Positions 45,243 through 53,699 of a stretch of DNA of 64,000 nt are shown piece by piece. The notes under the pieces were generated by a model, which did no database searches, was not told the DNA's origin, and saw nothing but the letters and a program-made list of their open reading frames with translations. The position numbers and the translations under genes are program-made. Each line of letters opens with the position of its first letter. The stretch's first letter is position 1. Origin of the DNA: Phycisphaerales bacterium (GTDB lineage Bacteria; Planctomycetota; Phycisphaerae; UBA1845); contig JADZBE010000011.1 in assembly GCA_020852275.1 (NCBI GenBank), positions 1 to 64,000 of the forward strand, in the 5' to 3' direction.

Positions 45243-45869
45243 TTGAGTCGCTTGTTTCAGTCAATCGCGGCCATCGCGTTGATCGCCACGCCTCTTGTGC
45301 TGCTGGGGCACTTCCTGTGGGCGCGCTCGAGCCGGCGGGGCGCCACGTGTGCTGGGGGCAATGGGAGGTGGACGGCGGGGCTGCTGCTGCTGGGCGTGGG
45401 CGCGTGCGGCGCGGCGGCGCTGACGCCGGTGCTGAGCGGGCGCGAGGTGCGCGGCTGGTGGCTGCTGGCGCACGTCAGCGCCTCGCCGGTGCTGATTCTC
45501 GGATTGCTGGGACATGCGCTGCGGCGCGCGGGCCATGCACCTGCGGCGAAAGCCGGGGCGTGCAGCGAGCAGGCCGTCGGCGATCGCGGCGAGCCGGTCG
45601 TCGACCCGTCCGGAGAGTCGGTTGTCGGAGGGCGCAGGGATGGCCGCGTCGGCTGCGTCTGCGGCGGAGGGTGTACCTTGACGCTGGGAGTGCTGACCGC
45701 GGCGTCGAGCCTGTTGAGCATGGGAACGGTCTTCGGGCAGGAGACCATGGCGCTGCTGCTGCAAGTCCACCGATACTGCGGAGTTCTGCTGTGCGTGGCG
45801 GCGATGATTCACGGATACGGTGCATTTGTCAGGGGCACTCGGTGGGTGGGGAGACCGGCGCGGGATTGA
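45243..45869 (+). CDS. Four-helix membrane protein, cytochrome-b-like
   Basis: 208 residues from the TTG at 45243, preceded by GAGGAG; the in-frame ATG at 45198 sits in a dispersed repeat and is less likely. Four hydrophobic helices carry His residues placed like b-haem ligands (LVLLGHFLWAR, WWLLAHVSASPVLILGLLGH, LLLQVHRYCGVLLCVAAMIH). A polar Gly/Arg loop links helices 2 and 3. Placed after the heptahaem cytochrome, it may be the quinol-side partner of a membrane oxidoreductase (inference). Confidence 0.6.
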   Translation: MSRLFQSIAAIALIATPLVLLGHFLWARSSRRGATCAGGNGRWTAGLLLLGVGACGAAALTPVLSGREVRGWWLLAHVSASPVLILGLLGHALRRAGHAPAAKAGACSEQAVGDRGEPVVDPSGESVVGGRRDGRVGCVCGGGCTLTLGVLTAASSLLSMGTVFGQETMALLLQVHRYCGVLLCVAAMIHGYGAFVRGTRWVGRPARD

Positions 45870-46067
45870 TCCGCAGATTACGCAGATGAATGCAGCAGAG
45901 TGATTGGGGGCCCATGACACTCGCGAGGCGCGTCGCGGATGAAGGAGTGAGTTGAGAGAAACAGAAGCGTCGCCCCCCTCCTTCCTGCAAGTGCGCTTTG
46001 GAAGGCCTGAAGAGCCGGGTTGGTTGCTCGCTTCCCCCAATCTGCGCAATCTGCGAAATCTGCGGAT
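45868..46067. repeat. Approximately 200-bp element with terminal inverted repeats (MITE-like)
   Basis: The left end GATCCGCAGATTACGCAGAT (45868-45887) is matched by the right end AATCTGCGAAATCTGCGGAT (46048-46067). The interior encodes nothing recognisable. Confidence 0.65.
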
Positions 46068-46101
46068 AATAGAACTTGACTTTGAGAAAGGCCGAACTCG
46101 A

Positions 46102-46887
46102 ATGATTGCATCACTGAAGACGTTCGATGTCCGTCAAATGGATCGCCCCCGTTCTGAGTTCCGTGGGTTGATGGTCGTACACATGCTGCTTTGTGCGACG
46201 TGGACGGCTGCCTTCGCGCAGGAACCCAAACCGGCGCAGCCGCCGGCCAAGGAGGATCCGAAGCCCGCGGCGGACGCTCCGGCGGACCAGAAGGGGATGA
46301 AGCCCATCGACCTGAAACTGCCGCGTCCGCAGTTCAAGGGCACGCCGAAGAACGCGCCGCCCGGCTCGAACCTCGAACCGCCGCGAAAAGGCCCTCGACC
46401 CGCGTTCCTGGCGCCGGAAGGGACGACGAACCTGGCGAAGGGTAAGCCGGCTTTGGCGAGCGACAAGGACCCGATCATCGGTGAAACGAAGTTCGTCACC
46501 GACGGTGAGAAGGAGGCCAATGAGGGGACCTACGTCGAGTATGGTCCGGGCGTTCAGTGGGTGCAGCTCGATCTGGGCAAGCCGCAAGCGATCTACGCGA
46601 TCGTGTTCTGGCACTTCCACCAGAGCGCCCGCATCTATCATGACGTGATCGTGCAGGTCGCGGACGACAAGGACTTCGTCACCCACGTCCGCACGCTGTT
46701 CAACAACGACCACGACAACTCGGCGGGACTGGGGCTGGGCACGGACAAGGAATACTGGGAAACGTACGAAGGCAAGCTCGTGGACGCCAAGGGGGAGAAG
46801 GCCCGCTTCGTGCGCCTCCTGAGCAACGGCAGCATCGCCGACGACCAGAACCACTACATCGAGGTCGAGATCTGGGCAAAGGATTGA
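46102..46887 (+). CDS. Exported discoidin (F5/8 type C)-like protein
   Basis: 261 residues from the ATG at 46102, with GAAAGG upstream; ATG 46138 is an alternative. Signal peptide region: GLMVVHMLLCATWTAAFAQ. A Pro/Lys/Ala-rich spacer (to about 110) precedes a galactose-binding-like beta-sandwich: TTNLAKGKPALASDKDPI, then GVQWVQLDLGKPQAIYAIVF, then KARFVRLLSNGS. This domain often binds carbohydrate; no catalytic domain is present. Confidence 0.75.
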   Translation: MIASLKTFDVRQMDRPRSEFRGLMVVHMLLCATWTAAFAQEPKPAQPPAKEDPKPAADAPADQKGMKPIDLKLPRPQFKGTPKNAPPGSNLEPPRKGPRPAFLAPEGTTNLAKGKPALASDKDPIIGETKFVTDGEKEANEGTYVEYGPGVQWVQLDLGKPQAIYAIVFWHFHQSARIYHDVIVQVADDKDFVTHVRTLFNNDHDNSAGLGLGTDKEYWETYEGKLVDAKGEKARFVRLLSNGSIADDQNHYIEVEIWAKD

Positions 46888-46950
46888 GCGGCACTAAGGA
46901 AACGCCGACACCCCGAAAGGCCAAGACGCCCAGATCAGACGTCGGGGCCG

Positions 46951-47084
46951 GCACCCCCGCGCAGGCGGGAGTCCAGTCCTCCCTGGAAAACGGCTGGATG
47001 CTCGGCTCCTCGCAAGGCACCGGCGGGATTCCCGCCTGCGCGGGAATGAGGTGGCTGGATTCCCGCCTGCGCGGGAATGACGCG
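46951..47084 (+). repeat. Composite dispersed repeat, copy 8
   Basis: CACCCCCGCGCAGGCGGGAG followed by two copies of GATTCCCGCCTGCGCGGGAA. It lies between converging genes; 47085-47175 shows nothing else. Confidence 0.85.
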
Positions 47085-47175
47085 CGTTGCCTGGCACCAC
47101 GACGGTTACGGTTGGGGTACGGAGGTGCAACCGCGTCTCGGGAGCCGCCCAGACTGAAAGCCCCGGAACGCGGCC

Positions 47176-48165
47176 CTATTCTTCGGAAATCGACACGATT
47201 CTCAGCTTCACCGGCTCCGGTTTGCCGACCATCGTGACGCCTTCAGGGAGGAAGAAATCCGGCTGGATGAACTGGTCCTCGCCGACGCGTTTGATCTCTT
47301 CCTCGCGCAGGTTGAGGACGCCGTAGGCGGGGGTCTGTGCAAGCTTGCGCAGGGCTTCGGGGGTTCCTTGGACGGTGATCTTGCGGGTGGCGACGGTGCC
47401 GCCGCTTTCGACTTCGAAGCGGATGCGCCGGTTGAGGTAGTCAAACCCAACACAGGCGCGGATGGCGACGAGACCCAGCTCGCGCGTTTCGAGCTTCTGC
47501 GCTGCGAGACGTCCGGTCACCTTGACGGCTCGCGGTTCACTCGTGGCGCCCTCGCCGAAGGCCTCCAACGGGACCGTGACCCTGACGGAGAAGTCGCCGC
47601 CTTCGCGCAGCTCAGCGAGGTTTCTCTCCAGCGGCAGATCGATCGGTGGGATGCGACCGCCAAGGTCCTTCATGCGGGATTCCCAGAGCCTCACCTTGAC
47701 CGTGCTGGATTCCAGTTCCGGGGGGATCTCGTAGGCCAGCCGCATGGGCTGGGCGATGGCGACGGAGGCATCCACTTCGATCCAGCGATCGACGGCGACG
47801 ACCGCGTCGGTTGGGTGGACCGACTCGATGACGAGATCCTTGAGCGGTCCCGGCTCCTCGCGGAGCAGCGAGAGGAGGTCCGCGAGAACCTCGCGCGGGT
47901 TGGTGGGTCGGTCGGCCAGGCGCAGGGTAAGCGTCATCGTCTGCATGTCCTGGAGCGGCTGGACGGCTCTGCGCGGTCCAGACACGACGACTTCAAACGG
48001 CTCCGCGTGCGTGGGTCGAACCACCATGGTGGAGTCCGCGTCGCGCGGCTCGAAGCGGAGAGACACGTTGACCGTGGCGCTGACGACCTGAAGCTGGTCC
48101 GCGGTCACCCAGATGAGCAGCGTAAGGAAGGCGGTGATGCTAAGCAGCTTGACTTGGTTGATCAT
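47176..48165 (-). CDS. cdaR: YbbR-domain protein, CdaR-type regulator of the diadenylate cyclase
   Basis: 329 residues from the ATG at 48165 (MINQVKLLSITAFLTLLIW). A single N-terminal membrane anchor is followed by beta-rich YbbR-like repeats outside the membrane (VVVSGPRRAVQPLQDM; VTGRLAAQKLETRELG; ITVQGTPEALRKLAQ). CdaR proteins bind and modulate CdaA. The gene overlaps the end of cdaA by 26 bp, the conserved cdaA-cdaR arrangement. Confidence 0.8.
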   Translation of the reverse strand: MINQVKLLSITAFLTLLIWVTADQLQVVSATVNVSLRFEPRDADSTMVVRPTHAEPFEVVVSGPRRAVQPLQDMQTMTLTLRLADRPTNPREVLADLLSLLREEPGPLKDLVIESVHPTDAVVAVDRWIEVDASVAIAQPMRLAYEIPPELESSTVKVRLWESRMKDLGGRIPPIDLPLERNLAELREGGDFSVRVTVPLEAFGEGATSEPRAVKVTGRLAAQKLETRELGLVAIRACVGFDYLNRRIRFEVESGGTVATRKITVQGTPEALRKLAQTPAYGVLNLREEEIKRVGEDQFIQPDFFLPEGVTMVGKPEPVKLRIVSISEE

Positions 48166-49105
48166 CGGTGGACCCCTTGACGCCCGCAGCCGCGTTCGCG
48201 CCGGCCGGCGCGGGTTCCTTTCCGCGCACGAGGACGCGGTGGAGGAAGCGCTTGAGCGTTTCCGGTGTGAAGCCTCGAATGAAGCGGCCGTGGGCGGCGA
48301 TGGAAATGATGCCGGTCTCCTCGCTGACGACGAGGACGAGCGTGTCGGATTCCTGACTGAGACCCAGCGCGGCGCGGTGGCGGCTGCCGAGCGAGCGGTC
48401 GGTCTCGCCGGATTCGGCCAGGGGGAACTGGCAGCTTGCGGCCACGACGCGTCCCTGCCGCACGACGACGCCGAGGTCGTGGAGCGGCGTTCCGGGCCAG
48501 AAGATCGTCTCAAGCAAATCAGCGGTGACGACGGCGTCGAGCGGCACGCCGGCGTCCACAACGGCGCCAATTTGCGTCGTGCGCTCGATGGCGATCAGGG
48601 CGCCGATCTTTCCGCTGGAGAACTTGGCGCACGCTTCGACGAGTTCATCCACAAGGCGCTCCGACTCGCGCCGGCGGCTGCCGAACCAGATCGTCTCGCC
48701 GAGGCGGATGAGCAGGCGGCGCAGCTCGTGCTGGAAGGCGACGAGGGAGATCAGGAAGACGGCCTGCAGAAAGTAGGGGTAGAGGTAGCTGATGCGGTCG
48801 AGCTGCAACTGGTGGGCGACAAGCTGCACGAGGAGGAAGCTGACGGCAAGGATGGTGAGCACGGCGCGGAACACGCGCTCGCCGCGCGTTCCGCGCAGGA
48901 ACCGCAGGGTGAAATAGACGACCGTGCCGATCAGCAGCCACTCGACCGCGACGGCCCAGGGGTTGTAGAACGACGTGGAAAAGCGGGAGAAAAAGCGGGC
49001 AAGCCGCTCGTGGAGGCTGACTTCGCCGAGCAGGGACGTGTCGAGCAACGCGGTGCAAGCCTTCGGCCATGGCGCGGCTTGAAGTAGAATCGCTGGCGGC
49101 GCCAT
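48140..49105 (-). CDS. cdaA: Diadenylate cyclase CdaA
   Basis: 321 residues; ATG at 49105 with GAGAGGAAG upstream. Makes cyclic di-AMP from two ATP. Three membrane helices (about 50-120) precede the DAC domain. The RHR motif is intact (GSRHRAALGLS, 242-244), as is LVVSEETGIISIA. The first catalytic motif, normally Asp-Gly-Ala, reads Asp-Leu-Gly here (PLHDLGVVV, 210-212), so the catalytic Asp is kept but the two following residues differ. Operon with cdaR. Confidence 0.88.
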   Translation of the reverse strand: MAPPAILLQAAPWPKACTALLDTSLLGEVSLHERLARFFSRFSTSFYNPWAVAVEWLLIGTVVYFTLRFLRGTRGERVFRAVLTILAVSFLLVQLVAHQLQLDRISYLYPYFLQAVFLISLVAFQHELRRLLIRLGETIWFGSRRRESERLVDELVEACAKFSSGKIGALIAIERTTQIGAVVDAGVPLDAVVTADLLETIFWPGTPLHDLGVVVRQGRVVAASCQFPLAESGETDRSLGSRHRAALGLSQESDTLVLVVSEETGIISIAAHGRFIRGFTPETLKRFLHRVLVRGKEPAPAGANAAAGVKGSTDDQPSQAA

Positions 49106-49164
49106 GAGCTTCCTCTCGATCCGTGATGTCCCTCTCGAAGCGGCAGTGCTTCAGTATAGTCGAA

Positions 49165-51546
49165 TCAGGGCGGACAGTCGAAGCTCTCGGCAAGACCGCA
49201 CGCCTGCGGATCGACCACCTCAACCGCGTGCGGTCCCGGCGAGGTCGCGAGGAGCTTGTAGGCTGCGCCCCCCCGAACTTTTGCCCGGACGCGCCGGCCG
49301 TCCACGAGGAATGCGACTCGCTCGCCGTCGTGGGCCGGGGATTCCAGCCGCAGGCCGACATGAATCTCATCCTGGAAGCAAGTCGCCGAGAAGTCGGCGA
49401 CCTCGTCGCAGCGGATGCCGACCTCTTCGACCGTGATCCGAGCCAGCCCGGTAGCGATCTCGCAGCCGCCCTCGTTGACCAGCACGTCGTATTCCCCGGC
49501 ATGGCCCAGGTCCACGCTCGAGATGGACAGTTCGGCGGTATGGGATCCGTGAACCCGGTCGTCATCAGCGAGCGGCACGCCGTCGCGGCGCCATTGAAAG
49601 CTGTTGCCGTCCGGCGGGTCAGCTTCGACGCTCAGCGTGAGCGTAGCTCCTTCGACAAGGTCGCTGGGAACGGGGGCGGCGACGAACTCGGGCCAGTCGG
49701 CGACGTCAACTTCCCATGTGTCGACAAAGCCGCCGCCCAGATCGTGCCCTCCGGCGATGATCAAGCGGTTGCGATCCGAATCAAAGGCGGCGGTGGGTGT
49801 ATTTCGACCCTTTAGGAGTAGTTCAGCGACTCTTGTCCACGCACGTCCATTCCAGGACCACAGGCCATCCAAGTAGCCATCGGATTCTCGCCACGTATGA
49901 CCTCCGAACAGCAGAACCCTGCGGCTTCGCGGATCGAAAACCATGACATGCCCCCAGCGGGTTTCTGGGCCTACCGTCAGGATCTGTCGCCACGAGAATC
50001 CATTCCATTCCCAAGTGTCAACGGTGTCGCTATTGTAGTTGTTGGCGGCGCCGCCCGCCAGCACGACGACCTGTCGTTCGGCGTCGTAGGCCATGGAGGG
50101 GGCGCTTCGTGGGGAAGGCCCGTCCTCAGCCGCGAGTCGCCACGATTCGCCATTCCAAGCCCATGTGTCGCCCAGGTACTCGTTGGAGTCGTTGATCCCC
50201 CCAAAAAGCAGGGTTTCGCCGCGCGCGGCATCGTAGGCCATGGTAGGCCGCCATCGGTCAGGCGGACCCACCGTGGCGCGCAACGACCAGTCCTGACCCT
50301 CCCACTCCCATGTCTGATCTACGGTTCCCCCGTCGGTAGCCGATGTCATCACGACAACAACGCCGCGGGCGGAATCGAAGGCGGAAACGCGATCGGACGG
50401 ATACTCCGGACCTCCCGTCGTCAGCAGGCGCCATTGCTCCCCATCCCAGCCGAGGATCTCGGTGGGGCGGCTCGTAGTTCTGCGAATGTAAAGTGTCTGA
50501 CGGCGCCATGAATCGTATGTCAGGGACGTGTAGCGGTCCCTTGGGGCAGGTCCAATCGTAGTAAAGCGCCACCGCCAGCTCGTTCCATCCCATTCCCATG
50601 TTTCTCCAAGCGGGTGGTTTTCGTCGTCATGGCCTCCCGTCAACACGGTTACGGCACGATCGGCGTCGTAGGCCCTCGCCCAACCACCGCTCGACGGATG
50701 GCTATCGACGTGCCGTTGCCGCCACCGATGCCCATCCCATTCCCAAGTGTCATTCAAATAGCGAGCTAAGTAACCCTCGTAATAATGCCCACCGAACAGC
50801 ATCGTGACGCCCCGAGCGCGGTCATGGACGAGCACATGGCCCGCCCGGGCATGTGGCCCGGGGGCGAACAGGCGGCGCCAGACGGCGCCATCCCACTCCC
50901 ACGTTTCGTCGCTGTAATGATAATCTTCCGTCGTTCCTCCAAAGAGGACGATCCGCTGCCTGCGGCTATCGTAATCCATCGAGTGCCCACGCCGTCCGCT
51001 GGGTCCTTCGCTCGTCACAAGAGTCCAATCCACGCCATCCCATATCCAGGTCTGCGGGTTGACATATCCTTCGGGGACGCCAAAGAGCACCATCTGGTGG
51101 CGAGCTTCGTCATAGGCCATGCTGTAACCACCGTTCGGATCCGGCGAGTGTTCGAAGCGCACCGACTGCCATCTTTGACCATCCCATTCCCAAGTTCTCC
51201 TGTCCAAAGGACCTCCATGACCGCCATACAGTACGACAACCCTGCGATCACTGTCGTAGGCCATCACAGGCGACGACCGGTGAGGCGGACCTTCCAGCGC
51301 GATGTTGGTCCAGCGGGAGCCATCGTATTGCCAGGTGTCCTCAGGATTCTGGGTATTGCTGCCGTAAGTCCCGCCGAACAGTACCACGGCGCGACGACTG
51401 CGATCGTAAGCCGCTGCGGCGTCGTCTCGCGCCCCAAGATAGAGGCTTTCCTCATGAGCACAGGACTGGCTGCGCACCGACAGCGGAAGGCAGAGCTGAA
51501 TACCCAGTACCGATCCAATGATCCATCGTGTGTTCCAACCCTTCAT
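49165..51546 (-). CDS. Exported kelch-repeat protein with Ig-like domain
   Basis: 793 residues from the ATG at 51546, with GGAG 9 nt upstream; the in-frame extension is not protein-like. Signal peptide: WIIGSVLGIQLCLPLSVRS. About eleven kelch-type blades follow, each with YDxxRxxVVLFGG and DTWEWDGxxW (for example RRAVVLFGGTYGS, RQRIVLFGGTTED, DTWAWNGESWRL). An Ig-like domain (about 640-715, SFQWRRDGVPLADDDR) and a Cys-containing C-terminus come last. Probably an extracellular binding or structural protein; no catalytic residues are recognised. Confidence 0.85.
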   Translation of the reverse strand: MKGWNTRWIIGSVLGIQLCLPLSVRSQSCAHEESLYLGARDDAAAAYDRSRRAVVLFGGTYGSNTQNPEDTWQYDGSRWTNIALEGPPHRSSPVMAYDSDRRVVVLYGGHGGPLDRRTWEWDGQRWQSVRFEHSPDPNGGYSMAYDEARHQMVLFGVPEGYVNPQTWIWDGVDWTLVTSEGPSGRRGHSMDYDSRRQRIVLFGGTTEDYHYSDETWEWDGAVWRRLFAPGPHARAGHVLVHDRARGVTMLFGGHYYEGYLARYLNDTWEWDGHRWRQRHVDSHPSSGGWARAYDADRAVTVLTGGHDDENHPLGETWEWDGTSWRWRFTTIGPAPRDRYTSLTYDSWRRQTLYIRRTTSRPTEILGWDGEQWRLLTTGGPEYPSDRVSAFDSARGVVVVMTSATDGGTVDQTWEWEGQDWSLRATVGPPDRWRPTMAYDAARGETLLFGGINDSNEYLGDTWAWNGESWRLAAEDGPSPRSAPSMAYDAERQVVVLAGGAANNYNSDTVDTWEWNGFSWRQILTVGPETRWGHVMVFDPRSRRVLLFGGHTWRESDGYLDGLWSWNGRAWTRVAELLLKGRNTPTAAFDSDRNRLIIAGGHDLGGGFVDTWEVDVADWPEFVAAPVPSDLVEGATLTLSVEADPPDGNSFQWRRDGVPLADDDRVHGSHTAELSISSVDLGHAGEYDVLVNEGGCEIATGLARITVEEVGIRCDEVADFSATCFQDEIHVGLRLESPAHDGERVAFLVDGRRVRAKVRGGAAYKLLATSPGPHAVEVVDPQACGLAESFDCPP

Positions 51547-51853
51547 GCCGTCGGTCTCCATCCCGCGCGTGAATGCGTTTGTCCGGCAACCGGCGGAGTT
51601 CCGCGCGTACCGGCCGGTCTCACGGTGGACTTGAAAAGCCCCATCGCCGTAATGACTTTCTTCGACGGTCGGGCGGCTGCCGCTTGAAGGTCTTCGAGGA
51701 ATGCTCCGCAAGCATTGCAAGCAGCGGGTTGTTCGTGTTTCCAGTGCACAGGACGGCGCTGCGGCGCCGCGGTGAAGGGATCCCCCGCCGGGAGTGGTTG
51801 AGGCGAGCGGCGATCGTATAATGCCCCCGGCCTGATCCGTCAGGGAGGACGCC

Positions 51854-52600
51854 ATGATCTATGCCGCGATGACTTTCTGGCTGCTGACCATCGTGCTGAT
51901 GGCCTGGGGCGTGCATCGGCTGTGGGCGGGGATGATCAAGCCCAAGGTGTTCAACACGCTGCTGCTGCCCGGGACGCTGGTGGCGCAGATCGGGCATGTG
52001 CTGGGTCTGCTGGTGACCGGCGCGACGATCCGCGACACAACGCTTATCAAGGACGACGACTCAGGCGAGCCGGAGACGACGCAGGATCCCCAGCCGCGAA
52101 TTCCCGTGATCGGCCCTGTCATCATCGGCATGTTGCCGCTGGTGGCGTGCATCGCCGGGATCTTCGCCGCGACGCACTACCTCGGCGATCCCGCGACGCT
52201 GACGCTGGCTTCGGTGGTCAAGGGCGAGCTTCCGCGCACCATGCCGCAGGCCTGGCAGCTTCTGCGGGATCTGGTCACGCTGGTTGAATCGGCGGTCAAC
52301 GCGATGACGACGGGCGACGCCGGGAGGTGGCAGTTTTGGCTGTTTGGGTACCTGATCGTGTGCCTGGCGATTCGGATGGCGCCGTTTCCGGGCTACCTGC
52401 GCGGATCGCTGGGGGCGATCGTCGTGCTGGGGATCGGGGCGGCGCTGGTGACGTCGCTGCTGGACGTGGCGCATCCGCGCGTGCAGGAGGGGTGGGTGGT
52501 TCTGAACCTCATCGTGGCGGCGCTGCTGCTGCTCCTGCTGGCGAGCCTGATCATTCGTGGGGGAGTGGGGCTGGTGCGCGTGCTGCGGTCCGGCGAGTAG
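51854..52600 (+). CDS. Hypothetical integral membrane protein
   Basis: 248 residues; ATG at 51854 after AGGGAGGAC. About five membrane helices (FWLLTIVLMAWGVHRLW, VIGPVIIGMLPLVACIAGIF, FWLFGYLIVCLAIRM, LGAIVVLGIGAALVTSLL, LNLIVAALLLLLLASLII). A polar loop at 70-85 (KDDDSGEPETTQDPQP) precedes the second helix. No family recognised. Confidence 0.6.
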   Translation: MIYAAMTFWLLTIVLMAWGVHRLWAGMIKPKVFNTLLLPGTLVAQIGHVLGLLVTGATIRDTTLIKDDDSGEPETTQDPQPRIPVIGPVIIGMLPLVACIAGIFAATHYLGDPATLTLASVVKGELPRTMPQAWQLLRDLVTLVESAVNAMTTGDAGRWQFWLFGYLIVCLAIRMAPFPGYLRGSLGAIVVLGIGAALVTSLLDVAHPRVQEGWVVLNLIVAALLLLLLASLIIRGGVGLVRVLRSGE

Positions 52601-52754
52601 ATGTGAAGGAGGCAGCGGGAGGCAGGCGGCTCGCAAAGGTGGTCGCGCGGGGTGGCGGAAACCCTGAATGAGATCAAGGGTTCGATCCGATATCTCGCAA
52701 TGGGGAGGGCGAGAATGACGCGGCAGGGGGCCTGTCGCGCGCGGAGGCGAATCC

Positions 52755-53429
52755 ATGCGGGAACTGCGAGGATGGGCTGTGTTGGCGGGGACGATGAGCT
52801 TGGGGGTCGCATGTGCTGACATCGCTGCGGCGGATGTGATCGCGGCGAGCACGTTCGATGAGGACTCGGAGGGCTGGGGCATCTTCTTTCGGGGAAATCG
52901 CTTTTCGCCGCAGTACATCCGCGACGGAGGAAACCCCGGGGGGTATGTCTCCGGCGACGACAGCCGCATCGGGCAGCGGTGGTTCTGGGAGGCGCCGGCG
53001 GACTTTCTTGGAGATATTTCCGTCGCGTATGGCCATGAGCTGAGTTTCGATTTGATCTCCATTCCCGGGAAGGGCTTGCCGGATTCGCTGCCGCTGACGC
53101 AACAGGACGTGGTGCTGACGAGGGGCGATACGACGTTGACGTACAACGACCCGCAGGCGCCGGGGCGGGCGTGGACGGAGTTTCACGTCGGGCTGGGCGA
53201 AGCGGGGTGGCTCAATGAGACGAGCGGGCTGCCGGCCACGCGGGAGGACATGGAGTTTGTGCTCGGCGGGCTGGAGCAATTGATGCTGCGCGGCGACTAC
53301 ACGGGCGGAGATCAGGTGGGGGGGCTGGACAATGTCGTGCTGACGCCGGAACCGGCCACGGGGATGCTGGCGCTGCTGGGGATTGGCGCTTTGATGCGGA
53401 GATCGCGCAAGGGCGGATTGGGCGTTTGA
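52755..53429 (+). CDS. PEP-CTERM protein with laminin-B-like domain
   Basis: 224 residues; ATG at 52755 after GGAGG. Signal peptide (RGWAVLAGTMSLGVACADIA). The body starts FDEDSEGWGIFFRGN and contains DGGNPGGYVSGDD, then FWEAPADFLGDISVAYG, the laminin B (domain IV) pattern seen in planctomycete and proteobacterial exported proteins. The C-terminal sorting signal is LTPEPATGMLALLGIGALMR followed by RSRK. Surface or matrix protein. The promoter of the sulfur operon overlaps its last codons. Confidence 0.78.
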   Translation: MRELRGWAVLAGTMSLGVACADIAAADVIAASTFDEDSEGWGIFFRGNRFSPQYIRDGGNPGGYVSGDDSRIGQRWFWEAPADFLGDISVAYGHELSFDLISIPGKGLPDSLPLTQQDVVLTRGDTTLTYNDPQAPGRAWTEFHVGLGEAGWLNETSGLPATREDMEFVLGGLEQLMLRGDYTGGDQVGGLDNVVLTPEPATGMLALLGIGALMRRSRKGGLGV

Positions 53430-53454
53430 CAAGCGGTCCAGCGTGGGGTAGCAT
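53426..53454 (+). promoter_or_regulatory. Promoter of the sulfur/sirohaem operon
   Basis: Perfect TTGACA (53426-53431), a 17-bp spacer and TAGCAT (53449-53454). The predicted transcript start at about 53461 is only about 4 nt before the ATG of the polycysteine leader. Confidence 0.8.
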
Positions 53455-53464
53455 GTTCAACGTA

Positions 53465-53602
53465 ATGGGTCGGGCAGTTCACATTCCGTCGAGCCGAAGC
53501 ATTCGGACACAACGTCCGGTAGTGTCGTGCCGCGCGTGGATGGGGGCCTGCATGTGTTGTTGCTGCTGTTGTTCGCCGAACAACAGGGGGAGGTCATCCT
53601 AG
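53465..53602 (+). CDS. Polycysteine leader peptide, candidate Cys-responsive attenuator
   Basis: A 45-codon frame from ATG 53465 to TAG 53600-53602. The N-terminus is MGRAVHIPSSRSIRT; then come SCRAWMGACM and six consecutive Cys codons (53555-53572, TGT TGT TGC TGC TGT TGT), then SPNNRGRSS. Eight Cys in 45 residues is not expected of ordinary coding. In-frame ATGs at 53540 and 53552 would give shorter versions. The promoter implies a leaderless mRNA starting with the first ATG. The Cys codons form the 5' arm of a hairpin (CTGTTGTTC / GAACAACAG, 53566-53586). Ribosomes short of Cys-tRNA would stall there. Leaderless polycysteine reading frames acting as attenuators are known in mycobacteria. 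Confidence 0.75.
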   Translation: MGRAVHIPSSRSIRTQRPVVSCRAWMGACMCCCCCCSPNNRGRSS

Positions 53603-53640
53603 CGGCAGCACGGACCGGACAGGTGGAGCGAGTGCGACAA

Positions 53641-53670
53641 GCCCGCGGGATGCGTCCCGCGGGCTTTTTT
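53641..53670 (+). terminator. Intrinsic terminator in the cysH leader (attenuator)
   Basis: Perfect 10-bp stem GCCCGCGGGA / TCCCGCGGGC with loop TGCG, then TTTTTT (53665-53670). It sits 38 bp after the leader peptide stop and 29 bp before the cysH ATG, inside the predicted transcript. No full antiterminator pairing is obvious by eye. Confidence 0.92.
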
Positions 53671-53699
53671 GTTGCGCCGCATCGAGAGAGGAGCGGGGC

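Noticed and set aside
53461-53699. SAM or other known riboswitch in the cysH leader
   Set aside because: I could not find a conserved riboswitch core, and the polycysteine frame plus terminator explains the leader better. A covariance-model search would settle it.
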